DNA from: Marinobacterium lacunae
GTDB taxonomy: Bacteria > Pseudomonadota > Gammaproteobacteria > Pseudomonadales > Balneatricaceae
DNA: 48,511 bases
NCBI RefSeq assembly: GCF_000705555.1
Contig: NZ_JMQN01000039.1
Coordinates: forward strand, 1-48,511
Direction: 5' to 3'
Shown in pieces: positions 15,109 to 23,676 of this stretch. Below the pieces are notes generated by a model. That model saw only the letters and a program-made list of their open reading frames with translations. It ran no database searches and was not told where the DNA came from. A program made the translations under genes and the position numbers. Position 1 is the first letter of the stretch, and each line of letters begins with the position of its first letter.

Positions 15109-16851
15109 CTAATCATCTAAGATACTGCCTTTTACGCAGTACATTCGTGGGCGAGTGTTGTCAGGTAGGCTGACTTTTCGCTGTGGCCGGTTGCCATCGG
15201 GGATTAGGTAACCTGCGGCCATCAGTGCTTTGGCGGCGCGATCTGGGCTGAGGCCTTCGGTGGCTTCACGCCAGCCAGTTGGGTAAAACAGGTAGAGGGT
15301 TTGTGGGCCGGTGACATCTATCCACCCTGCTCGTTGGCGTACTTGGCTGCTGTAACCAATTTGTTTAGGCGTAAAGCGGCTTTCGCCATGTTGCTCAATA
15401 AAGCTGCGCACTTGGCGAATGGCTTGTTGATCTTCATTGGCGGCTACACCACCGCGAGCAAGTATCCATTGGTTAAGCTGGCTTAAACAGGCGGCTTCGA
15501 CACTTTGGGCTGGCCAATCGAGCACTTTGGCTTGAATGGCTAACAGGCCTGCGCTAGCCAGTAAGGCAAACTTTTCGGCTACTCGGCGCACTTGGCCGTC
15601 AGCCTCGGTTGGTAAGCTAGCTAAAAAACGTTGGCGTACGTTTTGAAAAACGGGTCGCACCTGCGCGCTGTGCTGCGTTAAATACCGTAACCAGTCCAAG
15701 GCCAAGCAGCCGTAATGTTGGCGACTTTGCTGTTTTAGGTGATCGGCTAAATCGGCGGCGTTGATACCATGACTCTGGTTAAACACGCCCATTTGCGCGC
15801 CGGCATCGGCACTGAGATCAATCACTCGCACTTGCTGGCCAGCTTTTACGCGCTTGCCGATACCGGCAAGATGGCTTTCAAGCGTCACTTCGCCAGTGGA
15901 TAAAAACACCAAGCGCCAACGGGCGGGTAAGCGCATTTCACCGTATTTGCCTGCACGGGTTTTACCTTGGCCATTGGCAAGCATGTAAGCGACATCACCT
16001 GCCTCTTTTGGGTCAACTTCGCCCATTTCATCGAGCGCCAGCAAGGCATCGTTATGCGCTAATGCTGTGCCTTCTAAACCGTTGGCCGTGGCACGCCAAC
16101 TGTGGCGCAGTTGATTAGGTTCGCCCCACACCGATAATGCCGGATACAGCGCTGCGGTTTTACCAGTACTGCTGGCACCATAGAGGTGTAAACCAAAACC
16201 ATCCACCCCACACAAGTGCAACAAAGGCGCAGCCAGTGCAGCACAAACGCCAACGATTAATAGCGGGTTATCCAGACAATAACGGCCAACGTGCTGCCGC
16301 CAACTGTCGCTACTGCCTTGTTGAATAAAGCCTTCTATCGGGTGCATGGTTTGCAGCACCATGCGCGGGTTGTTGCTGTGTTCGCTTGGGTAAAAGGTGA
16401 GGCGCGGATGCACATAAGCGTGGTGATGCCAGCCAATACAGTTTACGCTAATGGCCTTTTGCGTGGCCAGCTCGCCCATTTGTTGAATAAACAACGAGAG
16501 CAACTGCCGCGCTTTGACACTGTTACTCAGCCGCATGCCTCGGCTGAGTAGGATTCGACGGTACTCGCTGCCGTCTCCGGCTAAGAGTTCTGCGGGCATG
16601 GCCCAATAGCGATGGCGATTGTCATCGTCTAACCAGTGCAATAAATAGCCGTAGTTGTCCCCTTGTGGATCGCGGGTGCGGGCAGCCACTTGCAGCCAAG
16701 AGCAGATTTTAACTGGGCTATCTTGCCCTGCCGGTTGCATCACCAGCCAGTTTTGCGCGTTATAGGCAAAACCAGCCGGTAACGTTGGCATGTTGTTATT
16801 TATCTCATTGGCAGGTAACGGGGTTGATACTGATGGTTTATCCACGGCCAT
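15109..16851 (-). CDS. DUF927 ATPase of the island
   Basis: A 580-residue protein of the DUF927 family, helicase-like ATPases common in islands and plasmids beside replication or excision functions. A P-loop GASSTGKT and a Walker B-like LLALDEMGEVDPKEAG are visible, with GWHHHAYVHPRLTFYP before them, typical of the family. The ATG at 16851 overlaps the end of the AlpA-type gene by 14 bases; a TTG at 16878 would add nine residues. The C-terminal part carries a repeated-helix region and a winged-helix-like segment (TPKQIGYSSQVRQRAGWIDV). Co-transcribed with the regulator upstream. Confidence 0.85.
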   Translation of the reverse strand: MAVDKPSVSTPLPANEINNNMPTLPAGFAYNAQNWLVMQPAGQDSPVKICSWLQVAARTRDPQGDNYGYLLHWLDDDNRHRYWAMPAELLAGDGSEYRRILLSRGMRLSNSVKARQLLSLFIQQMGELATQKAISVNCIGWHHHAYVHPRLTFYPSEHSNNPRMVLQTMHPIEGFIQQGSSDSWRQHVGRYCLDNPLLIVGVCAALAAPLLHLCGVDGFGLHLYGASSTGKTAALYPALSVWGEPNQLRHSWRATANGLEGTALAHNDALLALDEMGEVDPKEAGDVAYMLANGQGKTRAGKYGEMRLPARWRLVFLSTGEVTLESHLAGIGKRVKAGQQVRVIDLSADAGAQMGVFNQSHGINAADLADHLKQQSRQHYGCLALDWLRYLTQHSAQVRPVFQNVRQRFLASLPTEADGQVRRVAEKFALLASAGLLAIQAKVLDWPAQSVEAACLSQLNQWILARGGVAANEDQQAIRQVRSFIEQHGESRFTPKQIGYSSQVRQRAGWIDVTGPQTLYLFYPTGWREATEGLSPDRAAKALMAAGYLIPDGNRPQRKVSLPDNTRPRMYCVKGSILDD

Positions 16852-17080
16852 AAGCAGCACCGATACGGCGGGTTTCAATCCACTGGTCGATATCGCTTTC
16901 TAACCAGCCCACGGCACGCGCACCAATACGAATGGATCGCGGAAATTCACCGCTGGCCATCAGGGCATAAATGGTACTGCGGCCAAAGCCTGTTTTTGCC
17001 TTTACCTCGGGCAAGCGCAAAATCCGCTGCTGACGCGCTGGGTGTACTGAGTTTGTGGGTGATTGTGTGGTTGGGTTCAT
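16838..17080 (-). CDS. AlpA-family regulator, possible recombination directionality factor
   Basis: An 80-residue MerR-like/AlpA helix-turn-helix protein: RILRLPEVKAKTGFGRSTIY is the DNA-binding helix pair and ASGEFPRSIRIGARAVGWLESDI follows, as in phage AlpA. The ATG at 17080 has GAGGA eight bases upstream; a GTG at 17095 lacks a good site. AlpA-type proteins activate integrase genes or act as excisionases in P4-like elements, so it is the best candidate for control of excision here. It overlaps the DUF927 gene. Confidence 0.88.
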   Translation of the reverse strand: MNPTTQSPTNSVHPARQQRILRLPEVKAKTGFGRSTIYALMASGEFPRSIRIGARAVGWLESDIDQWIETRRIGAAYGRG

Positions 17081-17184
17081 CGTTTGCTTCCTCACTGATC
17101 TGTTAAGTTCAGTTAGGAGTTTGCCAGTACTAAACGGACGCAGTAGGCAGATAAATGCCCGGATCGTGCAGCTTTCTGAGGGTA

Positions 17185-17198
17185 CAAGTAGCTACTTG
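17185..17198. promoter_or_regulatory. CAAGTAGCTACTTG palindrome in the alpA upstream region
   Basis: A perfect 14-bp palindrome about 105 bases upstream of the AlpA-type gene. The region 17081-17467 otherwise contains no gene; its right part holds the inverted repeat described next. Role unknown. Confidence 0.35.
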
Positions 17199-17365
17199 CC
17201 CCAGAATTTACATAATGCCCCAAGTCATAAATACCCTGTGGGCAGGGCTAGTGTGTGCCTAAGTGGCGTGAACTAAGGCTTTGCCCAGACTGCCCCAAAA
17301 GCCCAAGGGATGAGTGCCAAAAGCTTTATCAAAAAGGGAGAGTCTTGCTCAATTAGAACGCCACA

Positions 17366-17421
17366 ACACTTTTACGCGCATAAAAATGTAAAATATCACA
17401 CTTTTCTGCGCGTAAAAGTGT
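17366..17421. promoter_or_regulatory. Perfect 15-bp inverted repeat upstream of the AAA_14/DUF4143 gene
   Basis: ACACTTTTACGCGCA (17366-17380) faces its exact reverse complement (17407-17421). A third half-site ACACTTTT (17398-17405) makes a nested repeat with the right arm. A TATACT -10-like box follows at 17431-17436, so the repeat would cover the -35 region of the rightward promoter. It looks like an operator array. Confidence 0.65.
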
Positions 17422-17467
17422 AGACTGAGTTATACTACAGGCAGTTAACAGTCTAAATTGGCGGGAA

Positions 17468-18787
17468 ATGACAATGCAGCGCAACTTACTCAACGCCCTA
17501 ATAGCATGGAAAAGTCAACCTGTGCGCAAGCCATTATTGATCGATGGCGCAAGACAAACAGGTAAAACCTATCTACTGCAAGAGTTGTTTGGGAATACCT
17601 TTGCCAACATCCTTCGTATCGACTTCCTTGAAAACCCAGCATACAAAGAAGCGTTCGATGGCTCGTTGTCACCTGACGAGCTAGTAATGAACATTGAGTT
17701 GTTAACCAACCAAGCGTTCAATCCAGACACCGACTTGCTGATATTAGATGAAATTGGCGAATGTGAACGAGCCGTAACTTCGCTGAAGTATTTTGCCGAA
17801 AAAGCACCGTCCTATTTTGTCGCAGCCAGCGGTTCAAATATTGGTTTGCTCAACACCTTCCCTGTGGGCAAGGTAGAACAATACAATTTACGACCACTGA
17901 CCTTCCAAGAATTTATTTACGCATCCAACGAGCAAGCACTGATCAAAGCATTTGATAGTCAAGCAAGCACACCGGCGGTGCACACTAAATTGATGGATAA
18001 ACTAACCGACTATTTTTTTACCGGTGGTATGCCGGAAGCCGTTTCTGCTTGGTATCAGTTTAAGGATTCAAGCATTCTAGAGCGTGTTGAAAAAGTCACA
18101 AAAATTCATGCCGATTTAGTTGAAGGTTATCGCCGCGATTTCGGTAAGTACGCGGGCAAGGTCGATGCCACACTGATTGAATCGGTGTTTAATAGCATTC
18201 CAGCCCAGCTATCACTTGTCAGCGATGAGTCAGTTAAACGCTTTAAATTTAAGCATGTGCATGAGCGTAAATCTCGTTATAGCGATTTTGAAACCGCGAT
18301 CCATTGGCTTAACTGCTGCCGCTTAGCTTTGCCAAACTACCCTATTGAAGGATTACCTAAATCTCCGTTGGCGGCCTATAAAAAAGACAATATGGTTAAA
18401 CTATTTCTGTTTGATGTGGGCCTGCTCAATCATATGCTGGGCAGCAGTTATAAAGAGATTAAGCAACAAAACTATGAATACAAAGGCTATGTGGCTGAAA
18501 ACTTTGTGCAACAAGAGCTCACAGCTATTGGCGTTGACCCAAGCTATTCATGGAATGACGCCCGCGCCGAAATCGAATTTATTTTGGCGACCGATGAAGG
18601 CGATATCATCCCTGTGGAAGTCAAAAGTGGTAAACGTACAAGAGCAAAATCGTTGGCATCCTACGTTGAAAAATGTACTCCAAATAAAACCTTTAAGTTA
18701 ACGGGTACACAAGGCTCTTCAGCGTTAGAACAAACCAATATCGTGATGCCTTTGTATTTCACGCAGTATTTACCAAAGAGGTGGTAA
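17468..18787 (+). CDS. AAA_14/DUF4143 ATPase (COG1373)
   Basis: A 439-residue protein with Walker A GARQTGKT near residue 30, Walker B LLILDEIGE near residue 95, and a C-terminal DUF4143 domain. The end contains YKGYVAENFVQQEL, then AEIEFIL and VEVKSGK, which resemble the Glu/Asp-Glu-x-Lys core of PD-(D/E)XK-fold proteins. The family is frequent in mobile and defence islands and of unclear function. Start at 17468 (ATG ACA ATG) is preceded by GGCGGG. It stands alone at the right end of the island, with its own operator-like upstream region. The sequence looks complete. Confidence 0.88.
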   Translation: MTMQRNLLNALIAWKSQPVRKPLLIDGARQTGKTYLLQELFGNTFANILRIDFLENPAYKEAFDGSLSPDELVMNIELLTNQAFNPDTDLLILDEIGECERAVTSLKYFAEKAPSYFVAASGSNIGLLNTFPVGKVEQYNLRPLTFQEFIYASNEQALIKAFDSQASTPAVHTKLMDKLTDYFFTGGMPEAVSAWYQFKDSSILERVEKVTKIHADLVEGYRRDFGKYAGKVDATLIESVFNSIPAQLSLVSDESVKRFKFKHVHERKSRYSDFETAIHWLNCCRLALPNYPIEGLPKSPLAAYKKDNMVKLFLFDVGLLNHMLGSSYKEIKQQNYEYKGYVAENFVQQELTAIGVDPSYSWNDARAEIEFILATDEGDIIPVEVKSGKRTRAKSLASYVEKCTPNKTFKLTGTQGSSALEQTNIVMPLYFTQYLPKRW

Positions 18788-18886
18788 AAGCGCGTTGCCT
18801 AGCCCCGAAGGTCTACACAAAGTTACCTTAGGGATAACAATTTGTAGACCTGATGCTTACCATTCGACACTCAGTCTTATCTCTCT

Positions 18887-18945
18887 TGGATACCATAGTA
18901 TCCATATTGAGCTTATTTCTATTAAAATGGACATCATAATGTCCA
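18887..18945. promoter_or_regulatory. Two related 18-bp palindromes with CATA centre
   Basis: TGGATACCATAGTATCCA (18887-18904) and TGGACATCATAATGTCCA (18928-18945) share the pattern TGGAYAYCATARTRTCCA. Their centres are 41 bases apart, about four helical turns, as for cooperative operators. The second extends to 10-bp arms. No intact regulator gene follows on either side, so they may be remnants of a lost toxin-antitoxin promoter. Confidence 0.55.
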
Positions 18946-19140
18946 TTTCAGGCTAAGTGAGCTTTCTGCTGACTCATTACTATCGCGTAGAACTAGTGAA
19001 AAAATGGCAAAGCTATGTTGACGGAAATCGTGCTCGATAAAGCCCTTCAAAACTGCTATGTTTTAGCTCTAACAGCAGCATAAAAACGACACTGTTTTTC
19101 CATTGCTAACCACTAAGATTTAGTAAAAGCCATAGGCAAG

Positions 19141-19162
19141 TGGTGGGCAGTTTGGTGGGCAA
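19141..19162 (+). repeat. TGGTGGGCAG repeat pair at the right island end
   Basis: TGGTGGGCAG at 19141-19150 and TGGTGGGCAA at 19153-19162, start-to-start 12 bases, as in the left-end pair. Likely integrase arm sites on the attR side. Confidence 0.78.
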
Positions 19163-19230
19163 ACAGGCATTTTTGAACGGTTTCTTTTCGGTAACTTATT
19201 GATTTTTTGAGGGTCTAGACCGCTACTCAA

Positions 19231-19255
19231 TGAGCAGATCCAGAATATTGAATGA
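19231..19255 (+). other. attR: displaced original yicC 3' end
   Basis: Codons GAG-CAG-ATC-CAG-AAT-ATT-GAA-TGA (19232-19255) repeat the C-terminus of YicC with synonymous differences from attL. The stop codon of the next, convergent gene begins only two bases later, which fits the pre-insertion order yicC followed by that gene. Confidence 0.88.
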
Positions 19256-19257
19256 CC

Positions 19258-20478
19258 CTAGCCGAAAAACCACATACCCACGACAATGGCGGTGGTCAGG
19301 CCTACGACATCACAAAGTAAGCCGGCCCAGAGTGCATAACGCATGCGGGTGATGCCGACGACGCCGAAATAGACCGTGAGCACATAGAAGGTCGTTTCGG
19401 TGGAGCCCTGCATGATTGCGGCGATACGACCGGCCAGTGAGTCTACGCCGAGCGTATTGATGGTCTCCAGCATCATGGCGCGGGATCCGCTGCCGCTGAA
19501 GGGCTTCATGAAGGCCACTGGCAGGGCGTCGACGAATGCGGTGCTGATGCCCATCCAGCCTAGCACCGCGGCGATGGCCGACACCAGGCTGTCCAGCGCG
19601 CCACTGGCGCGGAAGACCCCGATAGCAACCAGCATGGCGACCAGGTAGGGGATGAGCATGACGGCGGTTTCAAAGCCGCTTTTGGCGCCCTCGATAAATT
19701 CATCGTATACCCTGACCTTGCGCACCAGTCCGGTGATCAGAAACAGTGCGATCACCGCCAGCAGCAGGCTGTTGGCCAACGCCGCTGAGACCTCCGAAAG
19801 GCGCTCCACCGGCAGTCCGCCCAGCCAGTAAACGAAGCTGGTGATCAAGGCGACCAGCCCCGCGAGCCAAGCCACTATAACGGCGTCCATTTTGATTTTC
19901 TGGATCGCCATTACAGCAAGGAGTCCCGCCAACGTCGACGCCGTGGTAGCCAGCAAAATCGGCACGAATACATCGGTCGGGCTGACGGCACCTGCTTGGG
20001 CGCGGTACATAAAGATAGTCACCGGCAGCAGGGTGACTGACGAGGTGTTCAGCACCAGGAACAGGATCTGGGCATTGCTGGCGGTGTTCTTGATAGGATT
20101 TAGCGTCTGAAGGCTTTGCATCGCGCGGATGCCCAGCGGCGTGGCCGCGTTATCGAGCCCGAGCATGTTGGCCGCCAGGTTCATGGTGATAGCGCCCTGA
20201 GCAGGGTGCCCTGGCGGTACTTCCGGCATCAGGCGATTGAACAGCGGTGAGAGCAGTCGGCTGATACCCTGTAACAGACCGGCTTGCTCGGCGATGCGGA
20301 ACAGGCCTGACCAGAGTGCGAGCAGACCGACCAGACCGATGGCGATATCCACCGATAGCCGTGCCATATCGAAGCTGCTGTCGACGACAGCCTGCAGGAC
20401 GGCGGTATCGCCATTGAGCCAACGTCCAGCGGCAACCGCGATTCCGATCAGAAGTAGAGCGGCCCAGACCTGATTCAC
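19258..20478 (-). CDS. SpmA/SpmB-type fused nucleoside-recognition (Gate) membrane protein
   Basis: A 406-residue polytopic membrane protein with two Gate domains, the halves corresponding to SpmA (about 1-190) and SpmB (about 220-406). Segments MNLAANMLGLDNAATPLGIRAM region and KPFSGSGSRAMM are diagnostic of this family. In sporulators SpmA/B affect spore-core dehydration; in Gram-negatives the transported or sensed ligand is unknown. GTG at 20478 has AGGGAG six bases upstream; the ATG at 20496 would add six residues. It was the convergent neighbour of yicC before the island inserted. Confidence 0.85.
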   Translation of the reverse strand: MNQVWAALLLIGIAVAAGRWLNGDTAVLQAVVDSSFDMARLSVDIAIGLVGLLALWSGLFRIAEQAGLLQGISRLLSPLFNRLMPEVPPGHPAQGAITMNLAANMLGLDNAATPLGIRAMQSLQTLNPIKNTASNAQILFLVLNTSSVTLLPVTIFMYRAQAGAVSPTDVFVPILLATTASTLAGLLAVMAIQKIKMDAVIVAWLAGLVALITSFVYWLGGLPVERLSEVSAALANSLLLAVIALFLITGLVRKVRVYDEFIEGAKSGFETAVMLIPYLVAMLVAIGVFRASGALDSLVSAIAAVLGWMGISTAFVDALPVAFMKPFSGSGSRAMMLETINTLGVDSLAGRIAAIMQGSTETTFYVLTVYFGVVGITRMRYALWAGLLCDVVGLTTAIVVGMWFFG

Positions 20479-20633
20479 TTTATGCTCCCTATACATCCCG
20501 CAAAGGCGCGTTCTGTTCTAGCATACCAAAACACACGAAATAGGGATCTCTGTACAGGTCCGGATTTTGCTTGTAACCATATGCCGCCGCGAATCACGCC
20601 GGTGCCGCCCAGAGATCTGAACGGAGCCGAGAC

Positions 20634-22217
20634 ATGCAGCCAACACTTCTACACAGGATCAGCCCTATCCTGCTTGCCATCAGTGCCTATGCGGTCAGCC
20701 TTAACCTGTTTTTTGTCTTGTTGCCGATCCGCATGAGTGAGCAGGGGATCACCACCGCCGATATCGGTCTGGCGATGAGTATGTACCCTGCCGGTGCGAT
20801 ATTGGCGGGCCTGTTCGGTTCCAGGGCGGTGCAGCGGGTGGGGCATATCCGGGCGTTCGCCAGCATGGCGGCGACACTGGCGATCATCGCCGTCGGTCAC
20901 AGTTACGTCGACAGTGTCTGGTTTACCGGCCTGCTGCGTCTTCTGGCCGGCTTCTGTTTTGTCACCGGCTTTATCACCCTGGAGAGCTGGCTCAATGTGC
21001 TGACCGACAGCAGTAATCGTGGGCAGGTTTTTAGTTTCTACCAGATCTGTATCGCGATCGGCTTTGGCAGCGCCCCTTTCCTGCTCAACCTGTCGGTCGA
21101 CAGTGACCCACGCCTGTTCGGGCTGATCGGTCTGTTTCTGTCACTTTCGCTGATCATCATGGCAATGAGCCGAATACCTGTGCCGGAAGTGCCCGATCGT
21201 GCGCGGCCGATGTCGCCAAGGCAGCTGTGGAACTACTCGCCCTCGGGCACCCTGTCGTCGTTCTGTGCAGGGTTGATCAGCGCTGCCAGTGTGTCGTTGA
21301 TCTCGCTCTACGCCTATGAGCGCGGCTTCAGTGGCATATGGTTGGCGCTGATTCTGGGCTCCTACCAGCTTGGCGGTTTGCTGACCCAATACCCGACTGG
21401 CTGGCTGGCGGACCGGTTCGATAAGCGTACGGTGGCGGCGGGGCTGATGGTATTGGGCGTTGTGAGTAATCTGCTGATCGTACTGGATTATTTTCACGCC
21501 ATACCGGTACCGCTGCTGGTGGTGGTGTTTCTGGTGTCGGGTGGATCGGGCGTGGCGCTGTTCCCGTTGGCCGTCACACAGGTGTTCGACCACATCGATC
21601 TCAAGGAGGCGATGCCCGCCACCAGTACGTTGCAGATTCTGTTGGGTATAGGCGGTGTGCTGGGGCCGGTGATCGCCGGCTTCCTGATGAGTCAGTTCGA
21701 GATCATCTGGCTGTATTACTACCTGATAGCGGTACACGCCGCGGTAGTGGTTTTCCTCATGGTGCGCCGATTCTTTATTCGCACCGAGCGCCTGTCCGCC
21801 AGTGGCCCTTATCAGGTGACGACGCAGGCCAGCTCCCTGGGGGCTAGCGCGTTCGATCCGCGTCTGGATTACAGCCTGGCCGAGATCAACGATCCGGCGC
21901 TGAAGCTGTTGCTGGTTGCTTTGCGGCAACACCCGAGCGACCCCTCTGAGCTGATCCATACGGCGTTGGATAGCGCTGCACTGGCCCCGGCGGATGTGGC
22001 CACGCAGATGGTGCTGGCGTTGCCAAAACAGTCGGGCGAGCTGATGAAGCATCTGGTTGAGCTCTACCCTGAGCAGCGGCTGGAGATCGCCCGCTCTCTG
22101 CATGAGCTATTTGCATTGCATAAGGAGCGTATCAACAGCCTGCTGGAGGAGGGGCTGCTTTACGGTGCCGATGATGATGAGGCGCGTGTGATCAAGGAGA
22201 TGGTCAGTGCCAGTTAG
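20634..22217 (+). CDS. MFS transporter with a C-terminal cytosolic extension
   Basis: A 527-residue major facilitator (YcaD-like) protein. Twelve hydrophobic segments fit the first about 385 residues, with family signatures in the loop AVQRVGHIRAF and in GFITLESWLNVL. Residues about 400-527 form a soluble, Leu- and Glu-rich helical region (for example DPSELIHTALDSAALAPAD) not present in simple MFS proteins. The substrate is unknown. Divergent from the SpmA/B-type gene and convergent with the efflux operon. Confidence 0.85.
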   Translation: MQPTLLHRISPILLAISAYAVSLNLFFVLLPIRMSEQGITTADIGLAMSMYPAGAILAGLFGSRAVQRVGHIRAFASMAATLAIIAVGHSYVDSVWFTGLLRLLAGFCFVTGFITLESWLNVLTDSSNRGQVFSFYQICIAIGFGSAPFLLNLSVDSDPRLFGLIGLFLSLSLIIMAMSRIPVPEVPDRARPMSPRQLWNYSPSGTLSSFCAGLISAASVSLISLYAYERGFSGIWLALILGSYQLGGLLTQYPTGWLADRFDKRTVAAGLMVLGVVSNLLIVLDYFHAIPVPLLVVVFLVSGGSGVALFPLAVTQVFDHIDLKEAMPATSTLQILLGIGGVLGPVIAGFLMSQFEIIWLYYYLIAVHAAVVVFLMVRRFFIRTERLSASGPYQVTTQASSLGASAFDPRLDYSLAEINDPALKLLLVALRQHPSDPSELIHTALDSAALAPADVATQMVLALPKQSGELMKHLVELYPEQRLEIARSLHELFALHKERINSLLEEGLLYGADDDEARVIKEMVSAS

Positions 22218-22233
22218 CGATAAACAGGGAAAG

Positions 22234-22263
22234 CCGCCTGCCCCCACGCTCGGGGACAGGCGG
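22234..22263. terminator. Hairpin between convergent MFS and oprM-like genes
   Basis: CCGCCTGCCCC pairs with GGGGACAGGCGG. No clear T-run follows, so it may act as an mRNA 3' end stabiliser or a weak shared terminator. Confidence 0.5.
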
Positions 22264-22275
22264 TGGAGATGTGAA

Positions 22276-23676
22276 CTACGGGTTGGTTGAACTGCGCTCC
22301 TGCCAGCCACCTCCGAGCGCACGGTAGAGATCCACCTTAGCCTGCATCAACGCCAGGCGTGCACTGATGCTGGCCTGCTGGCTGGCCACCAGATTGCGCT
22401 GTGCATCCAGTCGCGTCAGCATGCTGTCGACGCCGTTGTGGTAGCGCTGATCGGCGATGTTGAAGTAGCGGGTGTAGGCCGCTTCCGCCCGCTCCTGTGC
22501 CGCCAGCTGAACCGCGTAGCCGTCACGCTCGGTCAGCGCGTCGGATACCTCAGTAAAGGCGCTTTGCACGGCTTGCTGATACTGGGTCAGCGCGATATCG
22601 CGATCGATTTTGGCGGTGTCCAGCTCTGCATCGAGCCGTCCGGCGTTGAATATCGGCAGGCTGATGCTGGGCATGAACGACCAGCTGCCGCTGCCGGCTT
22701 CGAACAGGTTGCTCAGGTCACGGCTCATAGAGCCCGCATTAGCGGTCAGGCTGATACTGGGAAAGTAGGCCGCGCGTGCGGCGCCGATATTGGCGTTGGC
22801 CCCCTTGAGTTGATGTTCGGCGGCCAAAATATCCGGCCGGCGTGTCAGCAGTTCAGAGGGTATGCCTGGGGCAACATCGGCCACAGCATGAGGGTCGATC
22901 TTATCGGCCGGGTTCCACTGCGCGCCAAGTGGTGCGCCAACCAGCAGGGTCAGTGCACTGCGGTCCAGCTCGCCAAGGCGCCGGTAGCGCGCCAAGGTTA
23001 CGTTGGCATCTTCCAGTGCCGCCTGGGCTTGCGACAACTCAAGCTCGGACGCAACGCCGAGATCGAAGCGCTGTTTGACCAGACTCAGGTTGTCGGCTTC
23101 GATCGCCAGTGTCTGCTCGGCCAGTGTCAGCAACTCACGATCGGCCACCCAGTTCAGGTAGGCATTCGTAACGTTCGCAACCAGCGTGATCTGCGTGGCG
23201 CGCAGATTTTGCTCCTGCGCCAGATAGTTCTCCAGCGCTTGCTGTTTCAGACTGCGTACGCGGCCAAACAGATCAAGCTCATAGCTGGCCAGCCCAACCG
23301 TTGCGCTATAGCTGGACGAGATGCTGTCCTGACCACTGCTGTTGTAGGTCTGCGGCAGACGCTGGCGCGTACCGCTGCCGGACGCCTCGATAGAGGGCAG
23401 CAGTTCCGCTCTCTGGATGCGGTATTGGGCGCGGTACCTGTCCACGTTGAGCAACGCCAGATTCAGATCCTTGTTGTTCTCAAGGCTCTGGGAAATTACC
23501 TCCAACAAGGCCGGGTCGGTAAAGATGTCACGCCAACCGGTATCAGCGGCAGCCAGCGTTGCCGGCTGTCCATCCTGCCAGGTGTTGATGCTGTCCACCT
23601 GCGGCTGCTGATAGTCAGGGATCAGCGAGCATCCGCCCAGCAGCGCGATGGTCAGCGCAAGAGGGATCACTTTCAT
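22276..23676 (-). CDS. Outer-membrane efflux channel lipoprotein, OprM/NodT type
   Basis: A 466-residue TolC-family channel of a tripartite pump. The signal peptide ends in the lipobox LLGGC (Cys16), so it is acylated and anchored in the outer membrane. The two OEP repeats are visible, with conserved [21 protein letters not shown] and the later [16 protein letters not shown] segments. Its start overlaps the end of the RND gene by four bases, so it is translated in the same operon. The pattern resembles MexAB-OprM and TtgABC. Confidence 0.93.
   Translation of the reverse strand: MKVIPLALTIALLGGCSLIPDYQQPQVDSINTWQDGQPATLAAADTGWRDIFTDPALLEVISQSLENNKDLNLALLNVDRYRAQYRIQRAELLPSIEASGSGTRQRLPQTYNSSGQDSISSSYSATVGLASYELDLFGRVRSLKQQALENYLAQEQNLRATQITLVANVTNAYLNWVADRELLTLAEQTLAIEADNLSLVKQRFDLGVASELELSQAQAALEDANVTLARYRRLGELDRSALTLLVGAPLGAQWNPADKIDPHAVADVAPGIPSELLTRRPDILAAEHQLKGANANIGAARAAYFPSISLTANAGSMSRDLSNLFEAGSGSWSFMPSISLPIFNAGRLDAELDTAKIDRDIALTQYQQAVQSAFTEVSDALTERDGYAVQLAAQERAEAAYTRYFNIADQRYHNGVDSMLTRLDAQRNLVASQQASISARLALMQAKVDLYRALGGGWQERSSTNP

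Larger units (their letters stand above)
18788..19230. other. Gene-free right end of the island with several palindromes
   Basis: No convincing gene is found. At 18809-18851 AGGTCTACA faces TGTAGACCT with partly paired inner arms. At 18887-18904 and 18928-18945 lie two related palindromes sharing a CATA centre. TGGTGGGCAG repeats occur at 19141-19162. A 22-codon open frame at 19015-19083 is too short to support. Confidence 0.6.
3873..19255. mobile_element. 15.4-kb genomic island integrated in yicC (integrase, defence and toxin-antitoxin cargo)
   Basis: Bounded by attL inside yicC and attR just before the next chromosomal gene. A P4-type integrase is at the left end and an AlpA-type regulator and DUF927 ATPase near the right. 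TGGTGGGCAG repeats occur at both ends. Cargo is a restriction-modification operon, an XRE-ImmA/IrrE plus PIN pair, an AAA_14/DUF4143 ATPase and orphan genes. No phage structural genes, transposase or conjugation genes are seen, so it looks like a mobilizable or satellite-like island and not a prophage or ICE. Base composition is more AT-rich than the flanks, most strongly in 13140-15030. Confidence 0.9.

Noticed and set aside
19015..19083. A 22-codon open frame in the right end of the island
   Set aside because: Too short, no ribosome site and no recognisable sequence.
19045..19090. A stretch resembling a type II CRISPR repeat (GTTTTAGCTC-like)
   Set aside because: Only one copy, no spacers and no cas genes nearby; the likeness is by chance.
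3873..19255. Prophage
   Set aside because: There is an integrase and an AlpA-type regulator but no capsid, tail, terminase or lysis genes.
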